A DNA stretch of 16,592 nt from positions 1 through 16,592 of the forward strand of contig CAMLNA010000099.1 in NCBI GenBank assembly GCA_946481025.1, given 5' to 3'. The notes under the pieces were generated by a model. That model was not told the origin of the DNA. It saw only the letters and a list, made by a program, of their open reading frames with translations, and did not search any database. The position numbers and the translations under genes were made by a program. Positions 1 through 8,592 of the stretch are shown piece after piece; position 1 is the stretch's first letter; the number at the start of each line of letters is the position of its first letter. The DNA is from an uncultured Rivibacter sp. Its GTDB lineage: Bacteria > Pseudomonadota > Gammaproteobacteria > Burkholderiales > Burkholderiaceae.

Positions 1-21
1 GCCGAGGGGGGCTTCCATCGC

Positions 22-2412
<2,391 letters not shown>

Positions 2413-2420
2413 CGTTCCAT

Positions 2421-2831
2421 TCAGCGCAGTTGCTGGATGCGCACCATGTTGCCGGCCGGGTCGCGCACCGCACAGTCGCGCACGCCGTAAGGCTGGTCGG
2501 TCGGCTCCTGCACGATCTCGATGTCGCGGGCCTGCAGGCGCTCGAAAGCGCCGTCGAGGTCGCGGGTGGCCAGCACGATGCTGGCGTAGGTGCCCTTGGC
2601 CATCATCTCGGCGATGGTGGTTCGCTCTGCTTCGGTGATGCCCGGGCTCGCCTGCGGCGGGTACAGCACGATGTTGACGTCGGGCTGGCCGGCGGGCCCC
2701 ACGGTGACCCAGCGCATGCCGTTGTAGCCGACGTCGTTGCGCAGCTCGAAGCCGAGGGTGTCGCGGTAGAAGGCCAGGGAGGCCTCCGGGTCGGTGTGCG
2801 GAAGGAAGGTGGCGTGAACGGTGATGTCCAT
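2421..2831 (-). CDS. VOC family (glyoxalase / bleomycin-resistance fold) protein
   Basis: This is a 136-residue single-domain vicinal-oxygen-chelate protein with two beta-alpha-beta-beta-beta repeats. The first begins at VHATFLPHTDPEASLAFYRD (5-24) and the second at YASIVLATRDLDGAFERL (82-99). It ends with the family-typical DPAGNMVRI (124-132). I chose the ATG at 2831 because AGGAG lies 10 nt upstream and the VOC fold starts at once; an open frame continues much further but only as a shadow of the regulator gene. The usual metal ligands are weak: the His expected at the start of the second repeat is missing, and the Glu expected after the DPxGN turn is replaced by Arg/Gln. This fits a ligand-binding or drug-sequestering protein rather than a metal-dependent glyoxalase. 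It sits between the AraC-type regulator and the UvrA-like gene in one operon. The substrate is unknown. Confidence 0.9.
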   Translation of the reverse strand: MDITVHATFLPHTDPEASLAFYRDTLGFELRNDVGYNGMRWVTVGPAGQPDVNIVLYPPQASPGITEAERTTIAEMMAKGTYASIVLATRDLDGAFERLQARDIEIVQEPTDQPYGVRDCAVRDPAGNMVRIQQLR

Positions 2832-2869
2832 GACTGGTGATCTCCTCGAGAGCTTGTTCGTGGTGGCCA

Positions 2870-3319
2870 TCAGTCTATGGGCGGCTCGGTGACCGGCGCT
2901 TCTCGATTCCTGATCGGTCGCGTCACCTGCTTCGCCACGCAGGCCGGCATGCCTTGCGTCTGCGCCGCCGCTTCGCGGCGGTACACGCTGGGCGACACGC
3001 CCACCAGCTCTGTGAAGCGCGTGCTGAAGGTGCCCAGCGACGAGCAGCCCACTTCGAAACAGACGTCGGTGACGCTCAGGTCGCCGCGCCGCAACAGGGC
3101 CATCGCCCGCTCGATGCGCCGGGTCATCAGGTAGGAATAGACCGACTCGCCGTAGGCGAGCCGGAACTGGCGGCTCAGGTGCCCGGCCGACATGTGGATG
3201 CCGCGGGCAAGCGATTCGACGTCCAGCGGCTGCGCGTATTCGCGGTCGATCCGGTCGCGAACGCGGCGCAGTCTTGCAAGGTCGCGCAGGTGCTGCGCTG
3301 CAGGGGGGATGGTTGTCAT
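2870..3319 (-). CDS. AraC-family transcriptional regulator (DNA-binding domain only)
   Basis: The 149-residue protein is essentially just the AraC/XylS DNA-binding domain. The first helix-turn-helix is around 32-53 (LARGIHMSAGHLSRQFR) and the second around 81-104 (VTDVCFEVGCSSLGTFSTRF). The family signature tail VGVSPSVYR follows at 107-115. There is no N-terminal sensor domain, so any effector would have to act through the short N-terminus or a partner, or control is by protein level. I preferred the ATG at 3319 because AGGA lies 9 nt upstream; an in-frame GTG at 3337 adds six residues but lacks a ribosome binding site. It heads the operon with the VOC and UvrA-like genes (38-bp gap to VOC) and probably activates that operon. 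It is divergent from the CBS gene. The roughly 35-residue C-terminal tail is not part of the known fold. Confidence 0.9.
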   Translation of the reverse strand: MTTIPPAAQHLRDLARLRRVRDRIDREYAQPLDVESLARGIHMSAGHLSRQFRLAYGESVYSYLMTRRIERAMALLRRGDLSVTDVCFEVGCSSLGTFSTRFTELVGVSPSVYRREAAAQTQGMPACVAKQVTRPIRNREAPVTEPPID

Positions 3320-3403
3320 CCGGCGCGATCCTGCCACGGTGCATCACGGCGCTCAAGCGGTGCCGCCGGACAGGCACGCCGACTGCCGGTCATGGAATGA
3401 GAT

Positions 3404-3423
3404 GGCCGCGGATCGCCGCGGCC
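3404..3423. promoter_or_regulatory. Perfect 8-bp inverted repeat in the leader of the CBS gene
   Basis: GGCCGCGG and CCGCGGCC are separated by the 4-nt loop ATCG. The element ends 15 nt before the AGGAGG ribosome binding site and 27 nt before the ATG of the CBS gene, inside the 131-bp region shared with the divergent AraC-type gene. It could be an RNA hairpin in the 5' leader or a protein-binding palindrome. The sequence alone does not decide, and chance is possible at this GC content. Confidence 0.4.
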
Positions 3424-3438
3424 GCATTCGTTCAAACC

Positions 3439-3444
3439 AGGAGG
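3439..3444 (+). promoter_or_regulatory. Strong ribosome binding site of the CBS gene
   Basis: AGGAGG, a perfect anti-Shine-Dalgarno match, is followed by a 6-nt spacer and the ATG at 3451. It fixes the start of the CBS protein and is the strongest ribosome binding site I see in the window, suggesting high expression. Confidence 0.8.
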
Positions 3445-3450
3445 TTCCCT

Positions 3451-3885
3451 ATGAAAGTGCGCGAAGCGATGACGAACGACGTCTGCCTGGCCCATCCGGA
3501 TCGCAGCATCCGCGAAGCGGCGCAGTTGATGACCGAGCACGACATCGGCGCCCTGCCGGTCGGCGAGGACGACCGGCTGGTGGGCATGATCACCGACCGC
3601 GACATCGCGGTGCGGGCGGTGGCCGCAGGCCTCGGGCCGGACACCAAGATCCGCGAGGTGATGTCCGAACAGGTGATGTACTGCTTCGAAGACGAAGACA
3701 TCTCCGACGTGGCACAGAACATGGGCGACATCAAGGTGCGCCGGCTGCCGGTGCTCAACCGCGACAAGCGCATGGTGGGCATCGTGTCGCTGGGCGACGT
3801 GGCGGTGAAGCAAGGCGCCCGCCAGGCCGGCCGCGCGGTGGCAGGCATCTCCGCGCCGGGTGGTGCCCATTCGCAATCGCATTGA
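3451..3885 (+). CDS. Tandem CBS-domain protein
   Basis: This cytoplasmic 144-residue protein is made of one pair of CBS motifs (a Bateman module) and little else. CBS1 is about residues 7-58, with the typical VGMITDRDI at 44-52. CBS2 is about 71-125, with VGIVSLGDVA at 109-118. The Asp residues of ITDRD and SLGD are where such domains usually contact adenosine nucleotide ribose. Stand-alone CBS pairs sense AMP/ATP, S-adenosylmethionine or NAD-type ligands and regulate partners; no catalytic domain is attached here. The C-terminal 18 residues are Gly/Ala/His-rich and look disordered. The gene has its own strong ribosome binding site and lies 81 bp before the erythromycin-esterase-like gene, with a long GC hairpin between them. 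A role as energy sensor for the downstream sugar-enzyme genes is conjecture from position. Confidence 0.9.
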   Translation: MKVREAMTNDVCLAHPDRSIREAAQLMTEHDIGALPVGEDDRLVGMITDRDIAVRAVAAGLGPDTKIREVMSEQVMYCFEDEDISDVAQNMGDIKVRRLPVLNRDKRMVGIVSLGDVAVKQGARQAGRAVAGISAPGGAHSQSH

Positions 3886-3898
3886 GCGAACGACCACG

Positions 3899-3949
3899 GG
3901 GCGGCGCGGCAAGTTCTTCAATGGCTTGCAAGATCTACCCGCGCCGCCC
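3899..3949 (+). terminator. 11-bp GC stem with 29-nt loop between CBS and esterase genes
   Basis: GGGCGGCGCGG (3899-3909) pairs perfectly with CCGCGCCGCCC (3939-3949). The 29-nt loop holds a smaller inner repeat, GCAAG (3909-3913) with CTTGC (3925-3929), which shares one base with the outer arm. It lies 13 nt after the CBS stop codon and 17 nt before the next start. No U-run follows, so it may be a Rho-independent-like terminator, a transcript-stabilising 3' end or an attenuator that lowers expression of the downstream genes. Confidence 0.45.
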
Positions 3950-3966
3950 GCGCCTGCGATCGCGTG

Positions 3967-5319
3967 ATGGGTGAGCCCGCCCTGCCCCACGGTTCGACGG
4001 TCGACGCGGTGCGCGAGGCGGCGACGCCCCTTGCCGCCGACGAAAGCCATGCCGCGCTGCTGGAACTCATCGGCGCGGCGCACTACGTCTTGCTGGGCGA
4101 AGCCACGCACGGCACGCACGAGTTCTATCGCGAGCGCGCCCGCATCACCCAGCGGCTGATCGCCGACAAAGGCTTCGATGGCGTGGCGGTGGAAGGTGAC
4201 TGGCCCGATGCGTGGCGCGTGAACCGCTTCGTGCGCGGGCGCGGCGACGACACCTCGGCCGCGGGCGCCCTGGCGGACTTCCGGCGCTTCCCGCACTGGA
4301 TGTGGCGCAACCAGGACGTGGTGCAGTTCATCGACTGGCAGCGCGACTTCAATGCCCGCCGCCCCGAGGCGCAACGCACGGGCTTCTATGGGTTGGACCT
4401 CTACAGCCTGCGCAGCTCGATGCAGGCCGTGCTGCGGCATCTCGGGCAGGCCGATCCGGCCGCGGCCAGGCGTGCCGTCGAGCGCTATTCGTGCTTCGAT
4501 CATTTCGGCGACGACAACCGTGCCTATGGGCTGATGGCCGGCCTCGGCGGTGCTGAAAAGGGTTGCGAGGACGAAGTCGTCGCCGTGCTGGCCGACATGC
4601 GGCGGCGTGCAGCCGCGGCCACCTCGCTGTCCGGCGCCGACGCTGAAGAAGCCTTCGCGGCAGAGCAGAACGCGCGCCTCGTCAAGAACGCGGAGGCCTA
4701 CTACCGGTCGATGTACCTGAGCGACGTGTCGTCCTGGAACCTGCGCGACATGCACATGGCCGAGACCCTGCGGATGATCGCGGGCCACCTCGCCGCCCGC
4801 ACCGGCAGGCGGCCCAGGCTCGTGGTGTGGGAGCACAACTCGCACATCGGAGACGCCCGCGCCACCGAGATGGGCCAGCGCCGCGGCGAGCTCAACGTGG
4901 GCCAGCTCGTGCGCGAGCGCCATGGCGACGACGCCATGCTGGTGGGCTTCAGCACCCACCATGGCAGCGTCACCGCCGCCACCGACTGGGACGGCCCCGC
5001 CGAGCGCAAGCAGGTGCGGCCTTCGCGGCCCGACAGCTACGAAGCCGTGATGCATGCCACCGGCATCGAGCGTTTCCTGCTGTCGCTGCGAGGCGCCGGC
5101 CGGCACGTCGACGCCTTGCGCGAGGCCCGGCTCGAGCGGGCGATCGGCGTGCTTTACCGCCCGGACACCGAACGCTACAGCCATTACTTCACGGCGCAGC
5201 TGCCCCGGCAGTTCGACGCGCTGCTCCACTTCAACACGACGCGCGCGGTGGAGCCGCTGGAGCGCGGCCCGGCCTGGCGGGAGCCCGAGGTGCCAGAAAC
5301 CTACCCGTCGGGCCTGTAG
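3967..5319 (+). CDS. Erythromycin-esterase-family hydrolase (EreA/EreB-like fold)
   Basis: The 450-residue protein matches the erythromycin esterase family along its whole length. It has the hallmark LLGEATHGTHEFYRERARIT (42-61), whose His48 aligns with the catalytic His of EreA/EreB. VEGDWPDAWRVN (75-86) follows with Glu76, then FYGLDLYSLRSSM (140-152), and a second active-site His at VWEHNSHIGDAR (287-298). No signal peptide is visible, so it is cytoplasmic. True macrolide esterases are one small branch; most chromosomal relatives have no proven substrate, so macrolide resistance should not be assumed. The ATG at 3967 is preceded directly by an in-frame GTG (3964). Neither has a good ribosome binding site, so the start is uncertain by one codon. 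It is followed after 49 bp by two GH13 genes on the same strand, suggesting a shared stress or carbohydrate role. Confidence 0.9.
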   Translation: MGEPALPHGSTVDAVREAATPLAADESHAALLELIGAAHYVLLGEATHGTHEFYRERARITQRLIADKGFDGVAVEGDWPDAWRVNRFVRGRGDDTSAAGALADFRRFPHWMWRNQDVVQFIDWQRDFNARRPEAQRTGFYGLDLYSLRSSMQAVLRHLGQADPAAARRAVERYSCFDHFGDDNRAYGLMAGLGGAEKGCEDEVVAVLADMRRRAAAATSLSGADAEEAFAAEQNARLVKNAEAYYRSMYLSDVSSWNLRDMHMAETLRMIAGHLAARTGRRPRLVVWEHNSHIGDARATEMGQRRGELNVGQLVRERHGDDAMLVGFSTHHGSVTAATDWDGPAERKQVRPSRPDSYEAVMHATGIERFLLSLRGAGRHVDALREARLERAIGVLYRPDTERYSHYFTAQLPRQFDALLHFNTTRAVEPLERGPAWREPEVPETYPSGL

Positions 5320-5368
5320 ACGCTGCGTTTCCACAGCGCCGCGGCACGCCCGTTGCCGCCCACCGGGG

Positions 5369-6901
5369 ATGGACCTCACCCACACCCCCTGGTGGAAAGG
5401 CGCCGTCGTGTACCAGGTGTACCCGCGTTCGTTCGCCGACGCCAACGGCGACGGCGTGGGCGACCTGCCCGGCCTGTTGCGGCGGCTCGACCACATCGCG
5501 AAGCTCGGAGCCGATGCGATCTGGCTGTCGCCCTTCTACCGCTCGCCCATGGCCGACGCCGGCTACGACATCAGCGACCACTGCGATGTCGACCCGCTGT
5601 TCGGCTCGCTCGAAGACGCGGACCACCTCATCCGCGAGGTGCATGCGCGCGGCATGAAGCTGCTGATCGACTTCGTGCCCAATCACACCTCCGACCAGCA
5701 TCCCTGGTTCGTCGAGTCGCGCTCGGCCCGCTGCAGCCCCAAGCGCGACTGGTACATCTGGCGCGACCAGCCCAACGACTGGCGTGCGGCGCTGGGCGCC
5801 GGCAGCGCCTGGACCTGGGACGAGTCCACGCAGCAGTACTACCTCCACCTGTTCCTGCCGCAGCAGCCCGACCTCAACTGGCGCAACCCTGAAGTGGTGG
5901 CCGCCATGCACCGGGTGCTGCAGTTCTGGCTCGACCGAGGTGTGGACGGTTTTCGCATCGACGTGGCGCACTGCACCGGCAAGGACCCCAGCTTTGCCGA
6001 CCATCCGCGCTGCCTGGCCGGCGAGCCGCTGTCCGACTTCAACGACCAGCCCTACAGCCATGAGGTGCTGCGCGGCATCCGCAAGCTGGTGGAGAGCTAC
6101 CCCGGCGACCGGGTGCTGGTGGGCGAGGTGAACATCCGCGCCACCGCGAGCGTCGTGCAGTACTACGGCGCCGGCGACGAGCTGCACATGTCGTTCAACT
6201 TCCCTCCGCTGGACGCGCCCTGGGACCCGGTGCTGTTTCGCACCTGCATCCGCGAGGTGGAGGCCTTGCTCAGGCCGGCCGAGGCCTGGCCGACCTGGGT
6301 GCTGTCGAACCACGACAACGAACGGCACCGCACCCGCTACGACGGCTCGATGCGCCGGGCCCGAGCGGCCGCGGTGCTGCTGCTCACGCTGCGGGGCACG
6401 CCTTTCCTCTACCAGGGCGAGGAGCTGGGCCTCGAGAACGCGGAGGTCGGCCACGACCAGCGGGTGGACCCGGGCGGACGCGATGGCTGCCGCGCGCCGC
6501 TGCCATGGGAGCACGACGCACCACACGGCTGGCATGGCGTGCCGCCATGGCTGCCCTTCCCGCCCGACGCGAACGAGCTGTCGGTCGAGCGCCAGGAGCG
6601 GCAGGCCGATGCCATGCTGCAGCTGTACCGCGAGCTGCTGCGGCTGCGGCGCGCGAGCCCCGCGCTGCGCTGGGGGAGCTGGCAGGAGCTCGACTCGCCG
6701 CCCGAGGTGCTGGCATGGCGCCGAGAGCACGAAGGCGACGTGCGTGCCGTCTGCGTCAACTTCGCCAACGAGCCGCGCGAGCTGGTGCTCGAAGGTGCCT
6801 GGCACGTGACGCTGTCCAGCCGCCCCGGCGGGGCCGGCCACCGGTTCGACGGACGGCTGGCGCCCGAACAGGCCTTGCTGCTCGAGCCGCTGGCGTTGTA
6901 G
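5369..6901 (+). CDS. GH13 alpha-glucosidase-like enzyme (GH13_30-type)
   Basis: This 510-residue cytoplasmic (beta/alpha)8 glycoside hydrolase has all four classical GH13 regions intact. Region I is DFVPNH (101-106), region II GFRIDVAH (194-201) with nucleophile Asp198, region III VGEVN (251-255) with acid/base Glu253, and region IV LSNHDNERH (312-320) with Asp316. A Ca-loop-like DANGDGVGD occurs at 24-32. The blocks DLNWRNPEV, GRDGCRAPLPWE and PPWLPFPPDANE resemble the alpha-glucosidase subfamily best known in actinobacteria (GH13_30). It should hydrolyse or transfer alpha-glucosyl units of maltose- or sucrose-type sugars; exact specificity cannot be read from sequence. The ATG at 5369 puts the catalytic domain 8 residues in. 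A longer open frame upstream only overlaps the esterase gene. The ribosome binding site is poor (GGGG touching the start). The next gene, a second GH13 enzyme, follows after 11 bp, so the pair is almost certainly co-transcribed. Confidence 0.92.
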   Translation: MDLTHTPWWKGAVVYQVYPRSFADANGDGVGDLPGLLRRLDHIAKLGADAIWLSPFYRSPMADAGYDISDHCDVDPLFGSLEDADHLIREVHARGMKLLIDFVPNHTSDQHPWFVESRSARCSPKRDWYIWRDQPNDWRAALGAGSAWTWDESTQQYYLHLFLPQQPDLNWRNPEVVAAMHRVLQFWLDRGVDGFRIDVAHCTGKDPSFADHPRCLAGEPLSDFNDQPYSHEVLRGIRKLVESYPGDRVLVGEVNIRATASVVQYYGAGDELHMSFNFPPLDAPWDPVLFRTCIREVEALLRPAEAWPTWVLSNHDNERHRTRYDGSMRRARAAAVLLLTLRGTPFLYQGEELGLENAEVGHDQRVDPGGRDGCRAPLPWEHDAPHGWHGVPPWLPFPPDANELSVERQERQADAMLQLYRELLRLRRASPALRWGSWQELDSPPEVLAWRREHEGDVRAVCVNFANEPRELVLEGAWHVTLSSRPGGAGHRFDGRLAPEQALLLEPLAL

Positions 6902-6912
6902 GGCTCGAGCGC

Positions 6913-8559
6913 ATGGCCCCGCATTGGTACCGCAACGCCGTCGTCTACCAGATCGACCCCGCGCTGTTCCGCGATGCCGACGCCGACGGCTGGGGCGACC
7001 TGCGCGGCATCACCCAGCGCCTGGACTACCTGCGCGGCCTGGGCGTCACCTGCGTGTGGCTGATGCCGTTCTACCTCTCACCGCACAAGGACGGCGGCTA
7101 TGACGTGGCGGACCACCTGCGGATCGACCCGCGCTTCGGCGACGTGGCCGACTTCGTGGCGCTGCTCGAGAAGGCCGAGGAACTGGGCCTCCAGGTGCTG
7201 GTGGAACTGGTGATGCAGCACACCTCCGACCAGCACCGGTGGTTCCAGCAGGCGCGGCGCGACCGCGGCTCGCCCTACCGCGACTACTACATCTGGTCCG
7301 ACACACCCGACGCGCCCAACGCGGGGCTGCAGCCCGCCTTCCCGCCCGTCGAGAGTGCGTTGTGGACCTGGGACGAGATGGCGCAGCAGTACTACCGCCA
7401 CGTGTTCTACACGCACGAGCCTGACCTGAACCTGGCGAACGCGCAGGTGCGCGAGGAGCTCTATCGCGTGATGCGCTACTGGCTGCGCCTGGGTGTCTCG
7501 GGCTTTCGCATCGATGCAGCGCCGTTCATGGTCGAGCAGGCCAGGCTGGCGGACCCTCGCGATGGCGGCTTCTGGCTGCTCAAGGACATGCACGACTTCA
7601 TGGTGCTGCGCCGGCCCGGCGCGGTGCTCATGGGCGAGGTGAACGTGCCGCCGCAGCAGTTCGGCGAGTACTTCGGCCCCGGCGGCGAGCGGCTGACGCT
7701 GCTGCTCAACTTCTGGATCAACATGCACCTGTTCCTCGCACTGGCCCGCGACAGCGCGGAGCCTCTGCTGCGAGCGCTGGCGCAGCAGCCCGAAGCGCCG
7801 CAGCCGGCACGTTATGCGATCTGGATCCGCAACCATGACGAGCTCGACCTGGGCCGCCTCACGGAGGCCGAGCGCAACGAGGTCATGCAGGCGTTTGCGC
7901 CGCAGCCGGACATGCGGGCCTACAACCGCGGGATCCGCCGGCGGCTCGCGCCCATGCTCAAGGGCGACGCGAGGCGGCTCGCCCTGGTGCACGCCATCCT
8001 GTTTTCGCTGCCGGGCACGCCGATCATTCGCTACGGCGAGGAGATCGGCATGGGCGAGGACCTGTCACTGCCCGAGCGCCTGGCCGTGCGCACGCCGATG
8101 CAATGGTCCGATGCACGCAACGCCGGCTTTTCCGACTTCACGGGCCCCCCGGGGCCTGCAGCACCGGCGGCCATCAGCGGCGGAGACTTCGGCTACGAGC
8201 GCGTCAACGTGTTCGCGCAACGAGCCGGCGACGACTCGCTGCTCACCCGCACCGGCGAAATGGCGCGCCTGCGCCAGGGGTTGCAGGAGCTGGGCCACGG
8301 CCGTTGCAGGGCGGCGGCCGTGGACCGGCCCGAGGTGCTGGCCTTGCGCCACGACGGCGACGCGACCACGGTGCTGATGCTGGCCAACCTGGCGCAGCAG
8401 CCGCTGGAAGTGGAGGTCGGCGACGGCGACCTCCACGGCCTGGTGGACCTGCTGTCCGATGCCCCCTACGAAGCGCCGGCCCCGGGCCGGCCGATGCGCG
8501 TGAAGCTCAACGGCTCGGGCTATCGATGGATGTGCCGGCGCGAGCGCGTCTTCGGATAG
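6913..8559 (+). CDS. Trehalose-synthase-like GH13 enzyme with altered region I
   Basis: This 548-residue GH13 protein is close in length to single-domain trehalose synthase (maltose alpha-D-glucosyltransferase). TreS-like signatures are IRNHDELDL (305-313), IRRRLAPML (341-349), YGEEIGMGEDL (374-384) and RTPMQWSDARNAGFS (393-407). The catalytic residues are present: Asp201 in GFRIDAAP, Glu242 in MGEVN and Asp309 in NHDE. Region I is unusual, reading VELVMQHTSDQH (97-108), where the family normally has DLVMNHTSDQH: Asp becomes Glu98 and Asn becomes Gln102. The nearby His103 is kept. No maltokinase domain is fused, unlike many proteobacterial TreS proteins. It starts 11 bp after the first GH13 gene and probably forms an operon with it. 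The likely action is interconversion of maltose and trehalose or related glucosyl transfer, but the region I change makes exact activity uncertain. Confidence 0.88.
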   Translation: MAPHWYRNAVVYQIDPALFRDADADGWGDLRGITQRLDYLRGLGVTCVWLMPFYLSPHKDGGYDVADHLRIDPRFGDVADFVALLEKAEELGLQVLVELVMQHTSDQHRWFQQARRDRGSPYRDYYIWSDTPDAPNAGLQPAFPPVESALWTWDEMAQQYYRHVFYTHEPDLNLANAQVREELYRVMRYWLRLGVSGFRIDAAPFMVEQARLADPRDGGFWLLKDMHDFMVLRRPGAVLMGEVNVPPQQFGEYFGPGGERLTLLLNFWINMHLFLALARDSAEPLLRALAQQPEAPQPARYAIWIRNHDELDLGRLTEAERNEVMQAFAPQPDMRAYNRGIRRRLAPMLKGDARRLALVHAILFSLPGTPIIRYGEEIGMGEDLSLPERLAVRTPMQWSDARNAGFSDFTGPPGPAAPAAISGGDFGYERVNVFAQRAGDDSLLTRTGEMARLRQGLQELGHGRCRAAAVDRPEVLALRHDGDATTVLMLANLAQQPLEVEVGDGDLHGLVDLLSDAPYEAPAPGRPMRVKLNGSGYRWMCRRERVFG

Positions 8560-8568
8560 ACGCGCTCG
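8541..8568. terminator. Perfect 10-bp inverted repeat around the stop of the TreS-like gene
   Basis: CGAGCGCGTC (8541-8550) and GACGCGCTCG (8559-8568) are separated by the 8-nt loop TTCGGATA. The TAG stop (8557-8559) spans the loop and the first base of the right arm. There is no U-tract. It sits where two converging genes meet and is a plausible terminator or 3'-end stabiliser for the plus-strand transcript. Confidence 0.5.
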
Positions 8569-8592
8569 GCTGAGGGCCGGTGAATCAGCCGA
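8566..8592. terminator. Second inverted repeat overlapping the first, around the stop of the binding-protein gene
   Basis: TCGGCTGA (8566-8573) and TCAGCCGA (8585-8592) form a perfect 8-bp stem with an 11-nt loop, GGGCCGGTGAA. The right arm contains the stop codon of the minus-strand gene (8585-8587). The left arm shares three bases with the upstream hairpin, so the two stems cannot be fully formed together. It may end the minus-strand transcript. No U-run is present. Confidence 0.45.

Noticed and set aside
1..18. Possible start of a further minus-strand gene (ATG at 18, 3 nt after the UvrA-like stop codon)
   Set aside because: Only six codons lie inside the window and the ribosome binding site (GGCGG) is mediocre. 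It could be real, but cannot be supported from this sequence.
2832..3377. Upstream in-frame extension of the VOC gene
   Set aside because: It runs through the AraC-type gene in another frame. The ATG at 2831 has a ribosome binding site and starts the fold directly.
5054..5368. Upstream in-frame extension of the first GH13 gene
   Set aside because: It overlaps the esterase coding region in a different frame and adds only shadow sequence before the GH13 domain.
3316..5496. 726-codon open frame on the minus strand across the CBS and esterase genes
   Set aside because: It crosses two well-supported genes and a hairpin-containing gap, has shadow-like composition (His/Arg/Val/Ala) and no recognisable motif.
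5231..6841. Long minus-strand open frame opposite the first GH13 gene
   Set aside because: Same shadow composition; all four GH13 regions are encoded on the other strand.
5369..8559. The two adjacent GH13 genes as a recent tandem duplication
   Set aside because: They share family motifs (TSDQH, PDLN, GFRID, GEVN) but differ in subfamily signatures and in most of the sequence, so they are distinct paralogues placed together, not a recent copy.
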